A DNA stretch of 30,741 nt from CAWUKT01 sp963923035 (GTDB lineage Bacteria; Bacteroidota; Bacteroidia; J057; JADKCL01). Shown here piece after piece: positions 16,165 through 24,220 of the stretch. The stretch is taken from contig CAWUKT010000084.1 in the NCBI GenBank assembly GCA_963923035.1, forward strand, positions 1 to 30,741, written 5' to 3'. Positions within the stretch are counted from its first letter, which is position 1, and every line of letters begins with the position of its first letter. A model generated the notes under the pieces. That model was not told where the DNA came from. It made no database searches and saw only the letters and a program-made list of their open reading frames with translations. A program made the position numbers and the translations under genes.

Positions 16165-16172
16165 TAAATGTA
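16165..16172 (-). promoter_or_regulatory. Candidate -7 element TACATTTA of the MBL gene
   Basis: On the minus strand this matches TAnnTTTG at all but the last base and ends six bases before the ATG at 16158. That places transcription start at or next to the start codon. No clear -33 box is seen. Confidence 0.4.
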
Positions 16173-16224
16173 CGCCCTCCCCAACTTAATTGCACCTCTG
16201 TTGGGGAAAAACTGGGATTGGAAT

Positions 16225-16246
16225 GGGTTGGGTAGGGCAATGGGGG
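16225..16246 (+). other. Candidate G-quadruplex motif beside the tandem array
   Basis: Four G runs (16225-16227, 16230-16232, 16235-16237, 16242-16246) are separated by loops of 2, 2 and 4 bases. This fits the strict G3+ quadruplex rule. Two more G runs lie upstream (16203-16206, 16214-16216). Confidence 0.6.
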
Positions 16247-16538
16247 AGTTGTTGACTGCGATAGCGGGGTTGAGAACTGCGGTGGTCGAGTCTGGGACTC
16301 GAGTGGCCGAGTTCCAGACTGCGATGGCCGAGTCTGGGACTCGGATGGCTGAGTTCGGAACTCCGATTTCCGAGTCGGCGACTCGGATGGCCGAGTCCAG
16401 AACCGCGATTTCCGAGTCTGAGACTCGAATGGCCGAGTCCAGAACTGCGATTTCCGAGTCCACGACTCGAATGGCCGAGCCCAGAACTGCGATTACCGAG
16501 TCCACGACTCGGACGCCCGAGTTCAGGACTGCAATTAC
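16245..16538. repeat. 14-copy tandem array of a 21-bp unit in 42-bp pairs
   Basis: Fourteen head-to-tail 21-bp units run through the divergent gap. From 16287 they alternate. Odd units carry a hairpin CGAGTC-NNN-GACTCG, or close to it (for example 16287-16301, 16371-16385, 16413-16427, 16455-16469). Even units read CGAGTCCAGAACTGCG-like and end ATTTC or ATTAC. The first two units (16245-16286) are degenerate. Because 21 is a multiple of three, frames on both strands stay open (129 and 147 codons), but these translate to mere 14-residue repeats. There are no unique spacers, so it is not CRISPR. Function is unknown. Confidence 0.9.
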
Positions 16539-16609
16539 CCCGAATCCATCCCCATGAGCCCAAGATTCAGCCACTTGGATCGAGGCCCCAGGGGACACAC
16601 GCTAAAAAC

Positions 16610-16640
16610 TTGCCCCATCCACGGAGATGTATTAACTTAG
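16610..16640 (+). promoter_or_regulatory. Candidate promoter of the oxygenase-cyclase operon
   Basis: TTG at 16610-16612 and TAACTTAG at 16633-16640 (one mismatch to TAnnTTTG) are separated by 20 bases. The start would be near 16646, leaving a leader of about 43 bases before the ATG at 16689. Confidence 0.5.
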
Positions 16641-16688
16641 TCCTGCCCTCCTCAGCATTTTTCAGCAGTTTAAAACGACCGCCAACTT

Positions 16689-17843
16689 ATGACATTATCT
16701 ACTGAAAGATTGCAGGCCATGCGTTTTTTAGCGGATCCTCCCGCCGATGAAACCATCGCCCGTATCATATCGGCTGGGGACGTAGCCGCAGTGGACGAAA
16801 TCTTCAAAGGGCTGGCTACCAATGCCTCCATTCCCGACGACAGCCATCCCGAAATTCACCGATTCTTTAAGGAGTCTCCGACCCTTCCCGCCGATGTGGA
16901 CTGGGAGCGGATCAAGATTGGGCAGGAAGTCTTCATGGCCCACGGGCCCACCATCCTGCTGTCCCTGTTTTCCAAGTCCCTGCCCGAATGCTACGCTTGT
17001 GGTAACGGGGCCGAGGTTCTCTACCGGACCGGACGCCTCACCTTACAGGGGCAGGATTACAAGCGCTATGCCCGCCGCCTCATGGAAACCGCCCAGTTTG
17101 TGGTGGACGTGATGTGGGAAGGGGCATTTACGGAAGAAGGGACGGCTTACCTCGCCATCCACAAGATACGGCTCATCCACGCGGCCATCCGCTACTACCT
17201 CCGCAAGAAGGGGTGGGACGAAGCGACTTTGGGAACGCCCATCAACCAGGAAGATGCCGCCGGGACCTTGCTGAGTTTTTCGGCCAGTGTATTGGAAGGC
17301 ATCCAGGTCCTCCATGTCGACCTGACCGAGGAAGAAATCGATGGCTATATGTATCTGTGGGCGGAGATCGGGCGCTTGATGGGAATTGAAGAAGAATTGA
17401 TCCCGACGTCCTACGAAGATGGCCTGGCGAAGATGAACCTCATTTTTGATCACCAGCTGCAGGAAAGCGAGGGGGGCAAATTATTGGTGGACGCGTGCCA
17501 CAAGTTCATGGACTACGTGATTCCGGGCAATGTCTTCGATGAGTATCCTAAGATTTTGACCCACCGAATGGTCCAGTCGCGGGTTTCGGAAGCCCTCGAC
17601 CTCCACCACGTGAGCAGCTTCAAAGGCCGGCTCATGTTCCGGCTGACCCAGGTCTTTGCCGCGTTCTCTGATGACATGGAAGACGAGTTTGGCTTTGTTC
17701 GGGGCATGACCCACCGCTTCGGCAAGCGGTTCCTCCAGGGCATCTTTGAATACTACAACGGCTGGAAAAAAATCGAGTTCCGCATCCCGCCCTCCCTGCG
17801 GCAGGACTGGGAGGACCACCATGTCGTCCACCCTAAATTTTGA
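16689..17843 (+). CDS. MpaB/DUF2236-family oxygenase (latex-clearing-protein type)
   Basis: This 384-residue protein has the hallmarks of the MpaB/Lcp (DUF2236) family. KIRLIHAAIRYYLRKKGW (159-176, with Arg161, His164, Arg168) is followed by GTPINQEDAAGTLLSFS (182-198) and a long helical bundle with the GYMYLWAEIGRLMGIEEELIP motif. In latex clearing proteins the fold binds heme b through a His in this region and cleaves polyisoprene with O2; other members have unknown substrates. No signal peptide is visible, so it is probably cytoplasmic. First gene of an apparent operon: DUF5995 follows after 18 bases and the cyclase after a further 23. The promoter candidate is at 16610-16640. Confidence 0.85.
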   Translation: MTLSTERLQAMRFLADPPADETIARIISAGDVAAVDEIFKGLATNASIPDDSHPEIHRFFKESPTLPADVDWERIKIGQEVFMAHGPTILLSLFSKSLPECYACGNGAEVLYRTGRLTLQGQDYKRYARRLMETAQFVVDVMWEGAFTEEGTAYLAIHKIRLIHAAIRYYLRKKGWDEATLGTPINQEDAAGTLLSFSASVLEGIQVLHVDLTEEEIDGYMYLWAEIGRLMGIEEELIPTSYEDGLAKMNLIFDHQLQESEGGKLLVDACHKFMDYVIPGNVFDEYPKILTHRMVQSRVSEALDLHHVSSFKGRLMFRLTQVFAAFSDDMEDEFGFVRGMTHRFGKRFLQGIFEYYNGWKKIEFRIPPSLRQDWEDHHVVHPKF

Positions 17844-17861
17844 CCCGAACCTCTTTCTCCC

Positions 17862-18662
17862 ATGACCAATCCCACTCCCAAATACCACTACCACGTGGAA
17901 GATTGCCGTGAAATCGTTCCCTTGTTGGACCAGGTCATCGACCACTGCAAGCGGGACATGAACCCGCTGGGTTACTTTGCCGCCCTGTACCGCCTGACCA
18001 CGGTCAGGATTGTCCAGGGCATCGAAGCGGGCGAGTTTCAGGACAATGAGCGCATGGCCCGGATGGACACCATTTTTGCGAACCGGTACTTCGATGCCAT
18101 GGCCCGCATATTCAACGGCGAACCCACCACCCAGGCCTGGACGGTCGCGGCCGAAGCCGCCAAGAACCCCAAGATCAGCGTCCTCCAGCACCTGTTCCTA
18201 GGCATGAACGCCCACATCAACCTGGACCTCTCCGTGGCGGCTGCCGATACCTGCCCCGGGGAAGACATCCACGCCTTCGAAGACGACTTCAATACGATCA
18301 ATGACATACTGGGGTCCCTGGTCGATACCGTCCAGGAAGACCTCGGCGATATTTGGCATCCCCTGCGCATCGTCCTCCACATGACCGACGCATTCGCTGA
18401 TCTGATCACCTATTTTGGATTGGAAATCGAGCGGAAACATGCCTGGAACAAGGCTGTCATGCTGGCCCAGCAGTCGGGGGAAGCGTATGACCAGTCCTTT
18501 CAGGAGATTGACCGTGACGCCCATCGGGTGGGAGAACGCATCCACCATCCCGGCTGGGTCCTGCGCCACCTGGTCCACAATGCCTCTAAGGAAGAACGGG
18601 GCAGTGTGGCCTATCGGATCCAGGAATTGGAAGCCTCCTCGCATGAACTCCAATTGAAATAA
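17862..18662 (+). CDS. DUF5995-family protein
   Basis: This 266-residue, mostly helical, soluble protein has no signal peptide. MNPLGYFAALYRLTT near the N-terminus, FANRYFDAMARIFNG, and the motif GMNAHINLDLSVAAA (113-127) are the features of DUF5995. That family is often found near oxidoreductases and has no defined activity. The ATG at 17862 lies 18 bases after the oxygenase stop, and the cyclase gene starts 23 bases after its own stop. The arrangement suggests it works with the heme oxygenase, perhaps as a partner or accessory enzyme. The family match is from memory of its motifs. Confidence 0.8.
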   Translation: MTNPTPKYHYHVEDCREIVPLLDQVIDHCKRDMNPLGYFAALYRLTTVRIVQGIEAGEFQDNERMARMDTIFANRYFDAMARIFNGEPTTQAWTVAAEAAKNPKISVLQHLFLGMNAHINLDLSVAAADTCPGEDIHAFEDDFNTINDILGSLVDTVQEDLGDIWHPLRIVLHMTDAFADLITYFGLEIERKHAWNKAVMLAQQSGEAYDQSFQEIDRDAHRVGERIHHPGWVLRHLVHNASKEERGSVAYRIQELEASSHELQLK

Positions 18663-18685
18663 GCCCTCCTCTCAACCCCCAGTCT

Positions 18686-21600
18686 ATGGTAGCGAACAAT
18701 GTATTGCCCCTTGAGGCATGGCCTGAGTTGCCGGGTTACGAGCTTCAGGAATTGGTATTTCAGGATGCCGTCGACCTGCTATTCCGGGCGCGGCACCTCA
18801 AGTCCGGAGAATTCGTGCTGGTACGCACCAGCCGGGCCAACCGCCCGGACCAGGCGACGCTGGAACTGATCCAGCGCAGCTGGAATGGAGCGGGCCAATT
18901 GGCCCATCCGGTCATCCTTACCCACCGCGACAAGGTGGAAATGGGCAACCGGATCTTTCTGGTACTGGACCACCTCGACGGGGTGCAGCTGCCGGTCTTT
19001 CGGCAGGAACTGAAGTCCCGGGAGGCCCTGTGGCCCCTGGCCGTCCAGGCCGGGGAATTGCTGATGGGATTGGAAGGACTAGAATTGGTGCTGCGGGATT
19101 TCCGTCCGTCTCGCTGGTTGGTGGGCAAGGATGGCAGCCTGCGCCTGTGGGATGCTGCGGGGGTGACCCAACTGAGCGGACGCACCGCGCCCGAAGCCGC
19201 CGCCCTTCCGGCCCCGGAAGTGCTGGCATACTGGGCGCCCGAGCGAACCGGGCGCATCCGTTGGTCTGAGGGCCCCTGGTCCGACCAATACGCCCTGGGC
19301 ATCTGGCTCTATGAATTGTTCACCGGTGAGCTCCCATTTTTCAGCTCCGACCCCCTGGAACTGATCCACCAGCATAGCGCGGTGATGCCGCCGGACCTCA
19401 CCAGTCAATTCGCCCAATGGCCGCCCCTGGCCCTGTTGGTGAACCGCTTATTGGCCAAATCCCCTCCGGAGCGCTACCAAACGGCGAATGGCCTGCTCCA
19501 GGACCTGTTGTTCCTGGCCGAGAACCACCGGGAGGCGACCATCATGGCCCACTACAATATCGGCGGCTTTGATGTGCCTTCGCGTATCCGGATCCCTGAC
19601 AAGTTGTTTGGCCGCGAGGAAGAATTGGGAAACCTGCAGGACCTGTTGGAGGGCTTGACGAAGACGGGGAGCAAAATGGTGGCGGTGGAAGGACAAATGG
19701 GATACGGGAAATCGAAGCTGGTGGAGGCGTTCCGAAACGTCCTGCGAAGCAATAACAGCATCTATGCCGGAGGCGCCTACTTCCCGGAGGTACAGGATTT
19801 CCGGGAGACCGGGGTGGCGGCACTGGTCCGGGCCCTGGTGCGGCGGATATTCCGGTGGGACGACGAGAAGATAGCAGAGTGGAAGGGAGAGTTGGGAGAA
19901 AAAATACGGGACAGCCTGGGGAGTCTCTCCGGGATGATCCCGGAGCTGAAGGCCTTGTTTCCCCGGGCCCAATCCGAACTGATCCCCAATGTCAAGGAGG
20001 AGCAGAACCGGATCACCTACCTGTTTGTGGCGTTGTTGGACCACCTGCTGCCCAAGGATGTCCCGGTCACCCTGTTCCAGGACGACCTGCAATGGGCCGA
20101 TCCCTTGTCCATTTCCCTCCTCCAACAATTCATGGCCAGCTTCCCGGAACGCCCCTGGCTCCTGGTCGCGGCCGTCCCCGACTTCAACCAAATTCCCGAA
20201 GAACTGCGGACCGACTTTGAATGGGAGCGGATGACCCTCGGGCCATTGCCGCCCCGCGAAGTGGAGCGCTACCTCGATACCACCCTCGGCTCCAATGGGA
20301 AGAATCCCGAGCTGGCCGAACTCGTTCACCGCCGGACCCACGGCGTGCCGAGCTTCCTCAACCAATTCATGCGCCTCGTTGCGCCCTATTTCTCCTATGA
20401 CTTTGAGCAGCAGGCCTGGACCTACGATACCCAGGCCATTGCCGGGGTCGCAGTCCCCGAAGGTGTCGCCGAACTGATCCGCTCCCGTGCGGAGGCCCTC
20501 CCGTCCAATATCCAGGGAGTCCTGACGCGGGCGGCGGTATTTGGGATGGAGATCGACGAAGAGCTGCTGGTGTACATCTCGGAGGACGATGCCGGAGCAG
20601 TCGCCAAATTGTTGGGGGCGGCCCGGGACAGTGGTATCCTGTCCCGGATCGGGAAGGGCCATTGGAGCTTCCAACACCAGATCTTGCAGGCCCATTTCCG
20701 CGATCAATTGACCCCCGCCCAGGTGACCCATTTCAATACCTTGATTGCGATCCGGCTCTGGGAACGTCACAGGAAGACCCCGGTGGATTTTGCATGTACG
20801 ATTGAGTTGTTTCGGCACCTGGCCCGAAGCGATTGGCAATCGTTTTCGCGGGAGAAACTCGGCGCCCTGATGGAACTGGGGCGAAAGACAGGCATCGAAG
20901 CCTTCCAGTCCCAGAGTTTTCGCCAGGCCGAATTGTGTTTGGCGACGGCGTGGCAATTGGAAGAAAGGGCGATGCCCCAGGAAGACCCGCTTGAGATACC
21001 CTTGTTGTTGGCCCATACCCACCGCTTCCTCGGCGAAATGGAAAAGGCCGAAAAGGTGTACGAGGAGCTATTGGGCCGAAACTTGAATGTGACGGGCAAT
21101 CTCCGGGTCAGTACCCAGCTGGTCCTGATGTATACCACGGAGGGCCGCCACGTGGAGGCCTTGGAGGTCGGCCGGAATGCCATCCGGAATTCCAAGCTGA
21201 TGAAGCCCTTGCCGCGCCGCAAGGGCGCGATCCGATTGGAAATGATTCGCAGTATCCTCGGACTCCGCCGCAAATTCAAAGGGGCCTCGGCCAAGGTCAT
21301 TGACGCTTTGCCGACCTCCGAGCTACCGGAGCTCTCCCCGATGATGATGCTCATGCGGCGCATGAACAATCCCGCCCTCAGCGTCGACTCCAACCTGTTC
21401 GCCCTGTTGGTGACGCGGGAAGTAAAACTTACGATGAAGTACGGTCTCAATCCCCACGCCGGCCCTGGCCTCATGGGACTGGCCGTGATGACCCTGGTGG
21501 GATTCAAAGACTATGAAAATGCCCTCAAGTTGGCCCACTCAGCGCTTGAGGTCCACGACCTGAAGATCCGTCAGGAAGGCATGGCAGAAGTCAGATTTGG

Positions 21601-23752
21601 CTATTCCCACTTTTTCCTCCACCTCGAAAAACCCCTTCGCAAGGAACTGCCCCGCTACCTGGACAGTTACCAGGACTTCATTGCCCGGGGCACCAACCTG
21701 TACGCTGGTTATTCCATCAACAGCCGCCTGTGGTCCATGGGCACGTTGGGCCTGAACCTCAGTGAGATCGGGACGGAGTGCCGCCAGTACATGGACGAAT
21801 TCAAGCGGCGGCGGGAATGGGAATTGTACGACATGATGAAGCCCAAGTGGCTGTTTGTCGAAGCCATGCAGGGACGTACCCAGGCCGCCTGGACGCTGGA
21901 GACACCGGACTATGCGCCCCGCCAAAAGGCGGTGGAATTGAAGGAACGGGGCTCCCTGTCCATCCTGGCCGGCCTCTTGCTGGCCGAGCTGGAGCTGACC
22001 TGGTACGGCCAACGCTTCCGGGAAGGCCTGGCCATCGCCCGGCAGATGGTGCCCGTCCTCCCGAACATGGAAGGCATTTATTTCTCCTCCGATTTCCATT
22101 TGTTTGCCTCCCTCCACCTCCTCCAACGCTTCCTCTCCGACGGTCAACGGCCCGACCGCAGGGCGCGCAAAGCCCTGAAGGACCGGCTAAACCGATTCGA
22201 AGCCCTCTACAAGCTCCAGCCCGACAATTATGCCACCTTCTACCTGCTGCTGCGCGGTGCGGTGGAGTGTATGGTCGGGGAGATGGGAAAGGGGATTCAG
22301 TGGTTGGAAAAGGCGGCGGACAAGAGCCAGGAGCAACAGAACTCCCGGAGCTACGCCATTGCTTCGGAACTGGTGTATCGGTTGTCGGTCCGCCAGGGGC
22401 AGCCGAAGGAAGAGGCGCTGAAGAATGCCCGGCAAGGTTACCTGATTTGGGGAGCCACGGCCAAGGTGAGGGCGCTGGATGCGGAGATGGGAAGCGGACA
22501 AGGAAGCGGGACAACCAATGGTGGAATGGCGGGGAGCGATGCCCTCGATTTGGCGTCGATCCTCAAGGCTTCCAACGTACTGGCCGGGGAGCTGAGGCTG
22601 AACGAGCTGATGCGGACCTTGGTCAATGTGCTGCTGGAGAATGCCGGGGCCCAACGGGGCGTCCTGTTGCTGCGGGAAGGGGATGAATGGGTCCTCGCGA
22701 TGGAAGGGGAAGCGGGGAAAGACCCGGCTGATTTCCGGGAGGGGGGACAAGGGGAAGCCACTACGGACGTTCCCTGGTCAGTGGTGCAATTCGTAGAACG
22801 CTCCGGCGAGACCCTGGTCCTCGAAGCCAATGACTACCAGGACTTCGGTGGTGATCCTTACTTGTTGCAACAGCAACCCCAGGCGCTGCTGTGTCATCCA
22901 ATCATGACCCAGGGGCGACTCATTGGCCTCGCCTACCTCGAAAACCGCCTCGTCCAGAACGCATTTACCTCCACCCGCGTCCAAACCCTCCGCCTGCTGT
23001 CCGGCCAGATCGGCATCTCCATTGAGAATGCCCGTTTCTACGGGCAACTGGAGGAGAAGGTCCGCGAACGGACCCGCCAGATCGAAAACCAACGCGTCGA
23101 AATCCAATTGGAGAAGCAGAAGTCCGACGATCTCCTGCTCAATATCCTACCGGAAGCCGTGGCCCACGAATTGAAAGAGACGGGACGCACCAAGGCCCGC
23201 CGCTACGAAGAGGTGTCCATCCTCTTCAGCGACATCGTCGGCTTCACGGGCTTCGCCGAAGCCCAAACCCCGGAAGCATTGGTGCGGAGCCTCGACCGCT
23301 ACTTTGGGCGCTGCGACAAGGTGGTCGATGAACTGGGATTGGAGAAGATCAAGACCATCGGCGATGCCTATATGTGCGTCGGCGGTCTGGCCGAAGACGA
23401 TCCCGACGCGGCCCGCCGCGTCGTCCTCGCCGCGCAACGCATGCTCGATGTGGTGGACGAACTCCAACAAGAAGGGCTGAACATCCAGATTCGGATTGGC
23501 ATCCATACCGGTCCGGTCGTGGCCGGCGTCGTGGGATCCCGCAAATTCGCCTACGACATCTGGGGCGATTCCGTGAATACCGCCGCCCGAATGGAGGCAG
23601 CCTCCGAGTCCATGCGGATCAACATCTCCCAAAATACATTTGACCGGGTGGGCGATCATTTCACGACGGATTTCCGCGGGAAGATCAAGGTGAAGAACAA
23701 GGGTGAATTGCCGATGTACTTTGTGCGGCGGGAAGGAAATGACAAAGGGTGA
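18686..23752 (+). CDS. Degenerate kinase / AAA ATPase / GAF / adenylate cyclase fusion
   Basis: This is a 1688-residue signalling protein. Residues about 15-285 form a protein-kinase-like domain of the type found in trifunctional kinase-ATPase-histidine kinases (YWAPERTGR, QYALGIWLYELFTGELPF). Arg47 replaces the ATP-binding Lys, Asp138 is kept in LRDFRPSRW but the Asn is lost, and DFG reads DAA (156-158). The AAA-type ATPase has Walker A GQMGYGKS (336-343) and Walker B DDLQWAD (466-472). About 650-1250 is helical-repeat-like. GAF lies at about 1290-1445, then a coiled coil (LEEKVRERTRQIENQ). The class III cyclase domain (about 1505-1685) has metal Asp1516 and Asp1560, adenine-selecting Lys1554 and Asp1624, and Asn1631/Arg1635, so it should make cAMP. 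It ends the operon with the oxygenase and DUF5995. Confidence 0.92.
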   Translation: MVANNVLPLEAWPELPGYELQELVFQDAVDLLFRARHLKSGEFVLVRTSRANRPDQATLELIQRSWNGAGQLAHPVILTHRDKVEMGNRIFLVLDHLDGVQLPVFRQELKSREALWPLAVQAGELLMGLEGLELVLRDFRPSRWLVGKDGSLRLWDAAGVTQLSGRTAPEAAALPAPEVLAYWAPERTGRIRWSEGPWSDQYALGIWLYELFTGELPFFSSDPLELIHQHSAVMPPDLTSQFAQWPPLALLVNRLLAKSPPERYQTANGLLQDLLFLAENHREATIMAHYNIGGFDVPSRIRIPDKLFGREEELGNLQDLLEGLTKTGSKMVAVEGQMGYGKSKLVEAFRNVLRSNNSIYAGGAYFPEVQDFRETGVAALVRALVRRIFRWDDEKIAEWKGELGEKIRDSLGSLSGMIPELKALFPRAQSELIPNVKEEQNRITYLFVALLDHLLPKDVPVTLFQDDLQWADPLSISLLQQFMASFPERPWLLVAAVPDFNQIPEELRTDFEWERMTLGPLPPREVERYLDTTLGSNGKNPELAELVHRRTHGVPSFLNQFMRLVAPYFSYDFEQQAWTYDTQAIAGVAVPEGVAELIRSRAEALPSNIQGVLTRAAVFGMEIDEELLVYISEDDAGAVAKLLGAARDSGILSRIGKGHWSFQHQILQAHFRDQLTPAQVTHFNTLIAIRLWERHRKTPVDFACTIELFRHLARSDWQSFSREKLGALMELGRKTGIEAFQSQSFRQAELCLATAWQLEERAMPQEDPLEIPLLLAHTHRFLGEMEKAEKVYEELLGRNLNVTGNLRVSTQLVLMYTTEGRHVEALEVGRNAIRNSKLMKPLPRRKGAIRLEMIRSILGLRRKFKGASAKVIDALPTSELPELSPMMMLMRRMNNPALSVDSNLFALLVTREVKLTMKYGLNPHAGPGLMGLAVMTLVGFKDYENALKLAHSALEVHDLKIRQEGMAEVRFGYSHFFLHLEKPLRKELPRYLDSYQDFIARGTNLYAGYSINSRLWSMGTLGLNLSEIGTECRQYMDEFKRRREWELYDMMKPKWLFVEAMQGRTQAAWTLETPDYAPRQKAVELKERGSLSILAGLLLAELELTWYGQRFREGLAIARQMVPVLPNMEGIYFSSDFHLFASLHLLQRFLSDGQRPDRRARKALKDRLNRFEALYKLQPDNYATFYLLLRGAVECMVGEMGKGIQWLEKAADKSQEQQNSRSYAIASELVYRLSVRQGQPKEEALKNARQGYLIWGATAKVRALDAEMGSGQGSGTTNGGMAGSDALDLASILKASNVLAGELRLNELMRTLVNVLLENAGAQRGVLLLREGDEWVLAMEGEAGKDPADFREGGQGEATTDVPWSVVQFVERSGETLVLEANDYQDFGGDPYLLQQQPQALLCHPIMTQGRLIGLAYLENRLVQNAFTSTRVQTLRLLSGQIGISIENARFYGQLEEKVRERTRQIENQRVEIQLEKQKSDDLLLNILPEAVAHELKETGRTKARRYEEVSILFSDIVGFTGFAEAQTPEALVRSLDRYFGRCDKVVDELGLEKIKTIGDAYMCVGGLAEDDPDAARRVVLAAQRMLDVVDELQQEGLNIQIRIGIHTGPVVAGVVGSRKFAYDIWGDSVNTAARMEAASESMRINISQNTFDRVGDHFTTDFRGKIKVKNKGELPMYFVRREGNDKG

Positions 23753-23927
23753 CCCACCAGAGAGCAATGTGAGGGGGATTGTGCGGGTCTGAAATACCGT
23801 TTTTGAGGGATGTTTGTGGCCCAGCTATTTTTTTGTCCCCGTAAAAATTAATACCTTGATAGTGAGATGGCTGGTGCTGCCGGCCTTCTGAATTTTTGTA
23901 ACTGCTTCATTAATTATCGTGTTTATT

Positions 23928-24212
23928 ATGAAAAGGCTTAGTTTAATAGGCTTGCTTTTGGTGTTGTGTTTTGGTTTAAAATCTCAGCAGACAGCGGAAA
24001 GAGGTACATTTCAGGTAGAGGTGCCCTCGGCGAAATACGTCGAGACGGTCAAGTTGGACAAGGAGGTGCTGGAGGAAATTGAAGAATTGCGGTGGGAGGC
24101 GGAAGACCGAAATGTCACTTTGGAGAATGGGCTCAAGGTCCTGATTATCTCCCGGCAGTCCCAGCAGAATGGGCGGCGGGTATTTGGTTGGAAAATAGAA
24201 TCCGCAAACTAG
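23928..24212 (+). CDS. Small exported protein of unknown function
   Basis: This 94-residue protein has a signal peptide (MKRLSLIGLLLVLCFGLKS, cleavage near residue 19-20). Its mature part of about 75 residues has an acidic helix (DKEVLEEIEELRWEAE) and a C-terminal basic segment. I chose the ATG at 23928; a GTG at 23919 in frame adds only three residues. It is followed eight bases later by the T9SS surface-protein gene, whose Shine-Dalgarno overlaps its stop, so the two are almost certainly co-expressed. A weak promoter-like pair (TTTG at 23832-23835 and TACCTTGA at 23852-23859) lies upstream. No family is recognised. Confidence 0.7.
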   Translation: MKRLSLIGLLLVLCFGLKSQQTAERGTFQVEVPSAKYVETVKLDKEVLEEIEELRWEAEDRNVTLENGLKVLIISRQSQQNGRRVFGWKIESAN

Positions 24213-24217
24213 GAGGG
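24211..24217 (+). promoter_or_regulatory. Ribosome binding site AGGAGGG fixing the start at 24221
   Basis: AGGAGGG overlaps the stop codon of the small exported protein and lies three to four bases before the ATG at 24221. It decides this start over the long open frame that runs in from 24092. Confidence 0.75.
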
Positions 24218-24220
24218 ACC

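Noticed and set aside
16245..16538. CRISPR array
   Set aside because: Units are contiguous with no unique spacers and no cas genes are nearby.
16155..16598. Open frames on both strands through the 21-bp array
   Set aside because: A unit length that is a multiple of three keeps frames open. The translations are only 14-residue repeats with no start signals or family.
19448..21022. 524-codon minus-strand open frame inside the cyclase gene
   Set aside because: It lies opposite the AAA domain and no motifs are recognisable; the plus strand carries the real gene.
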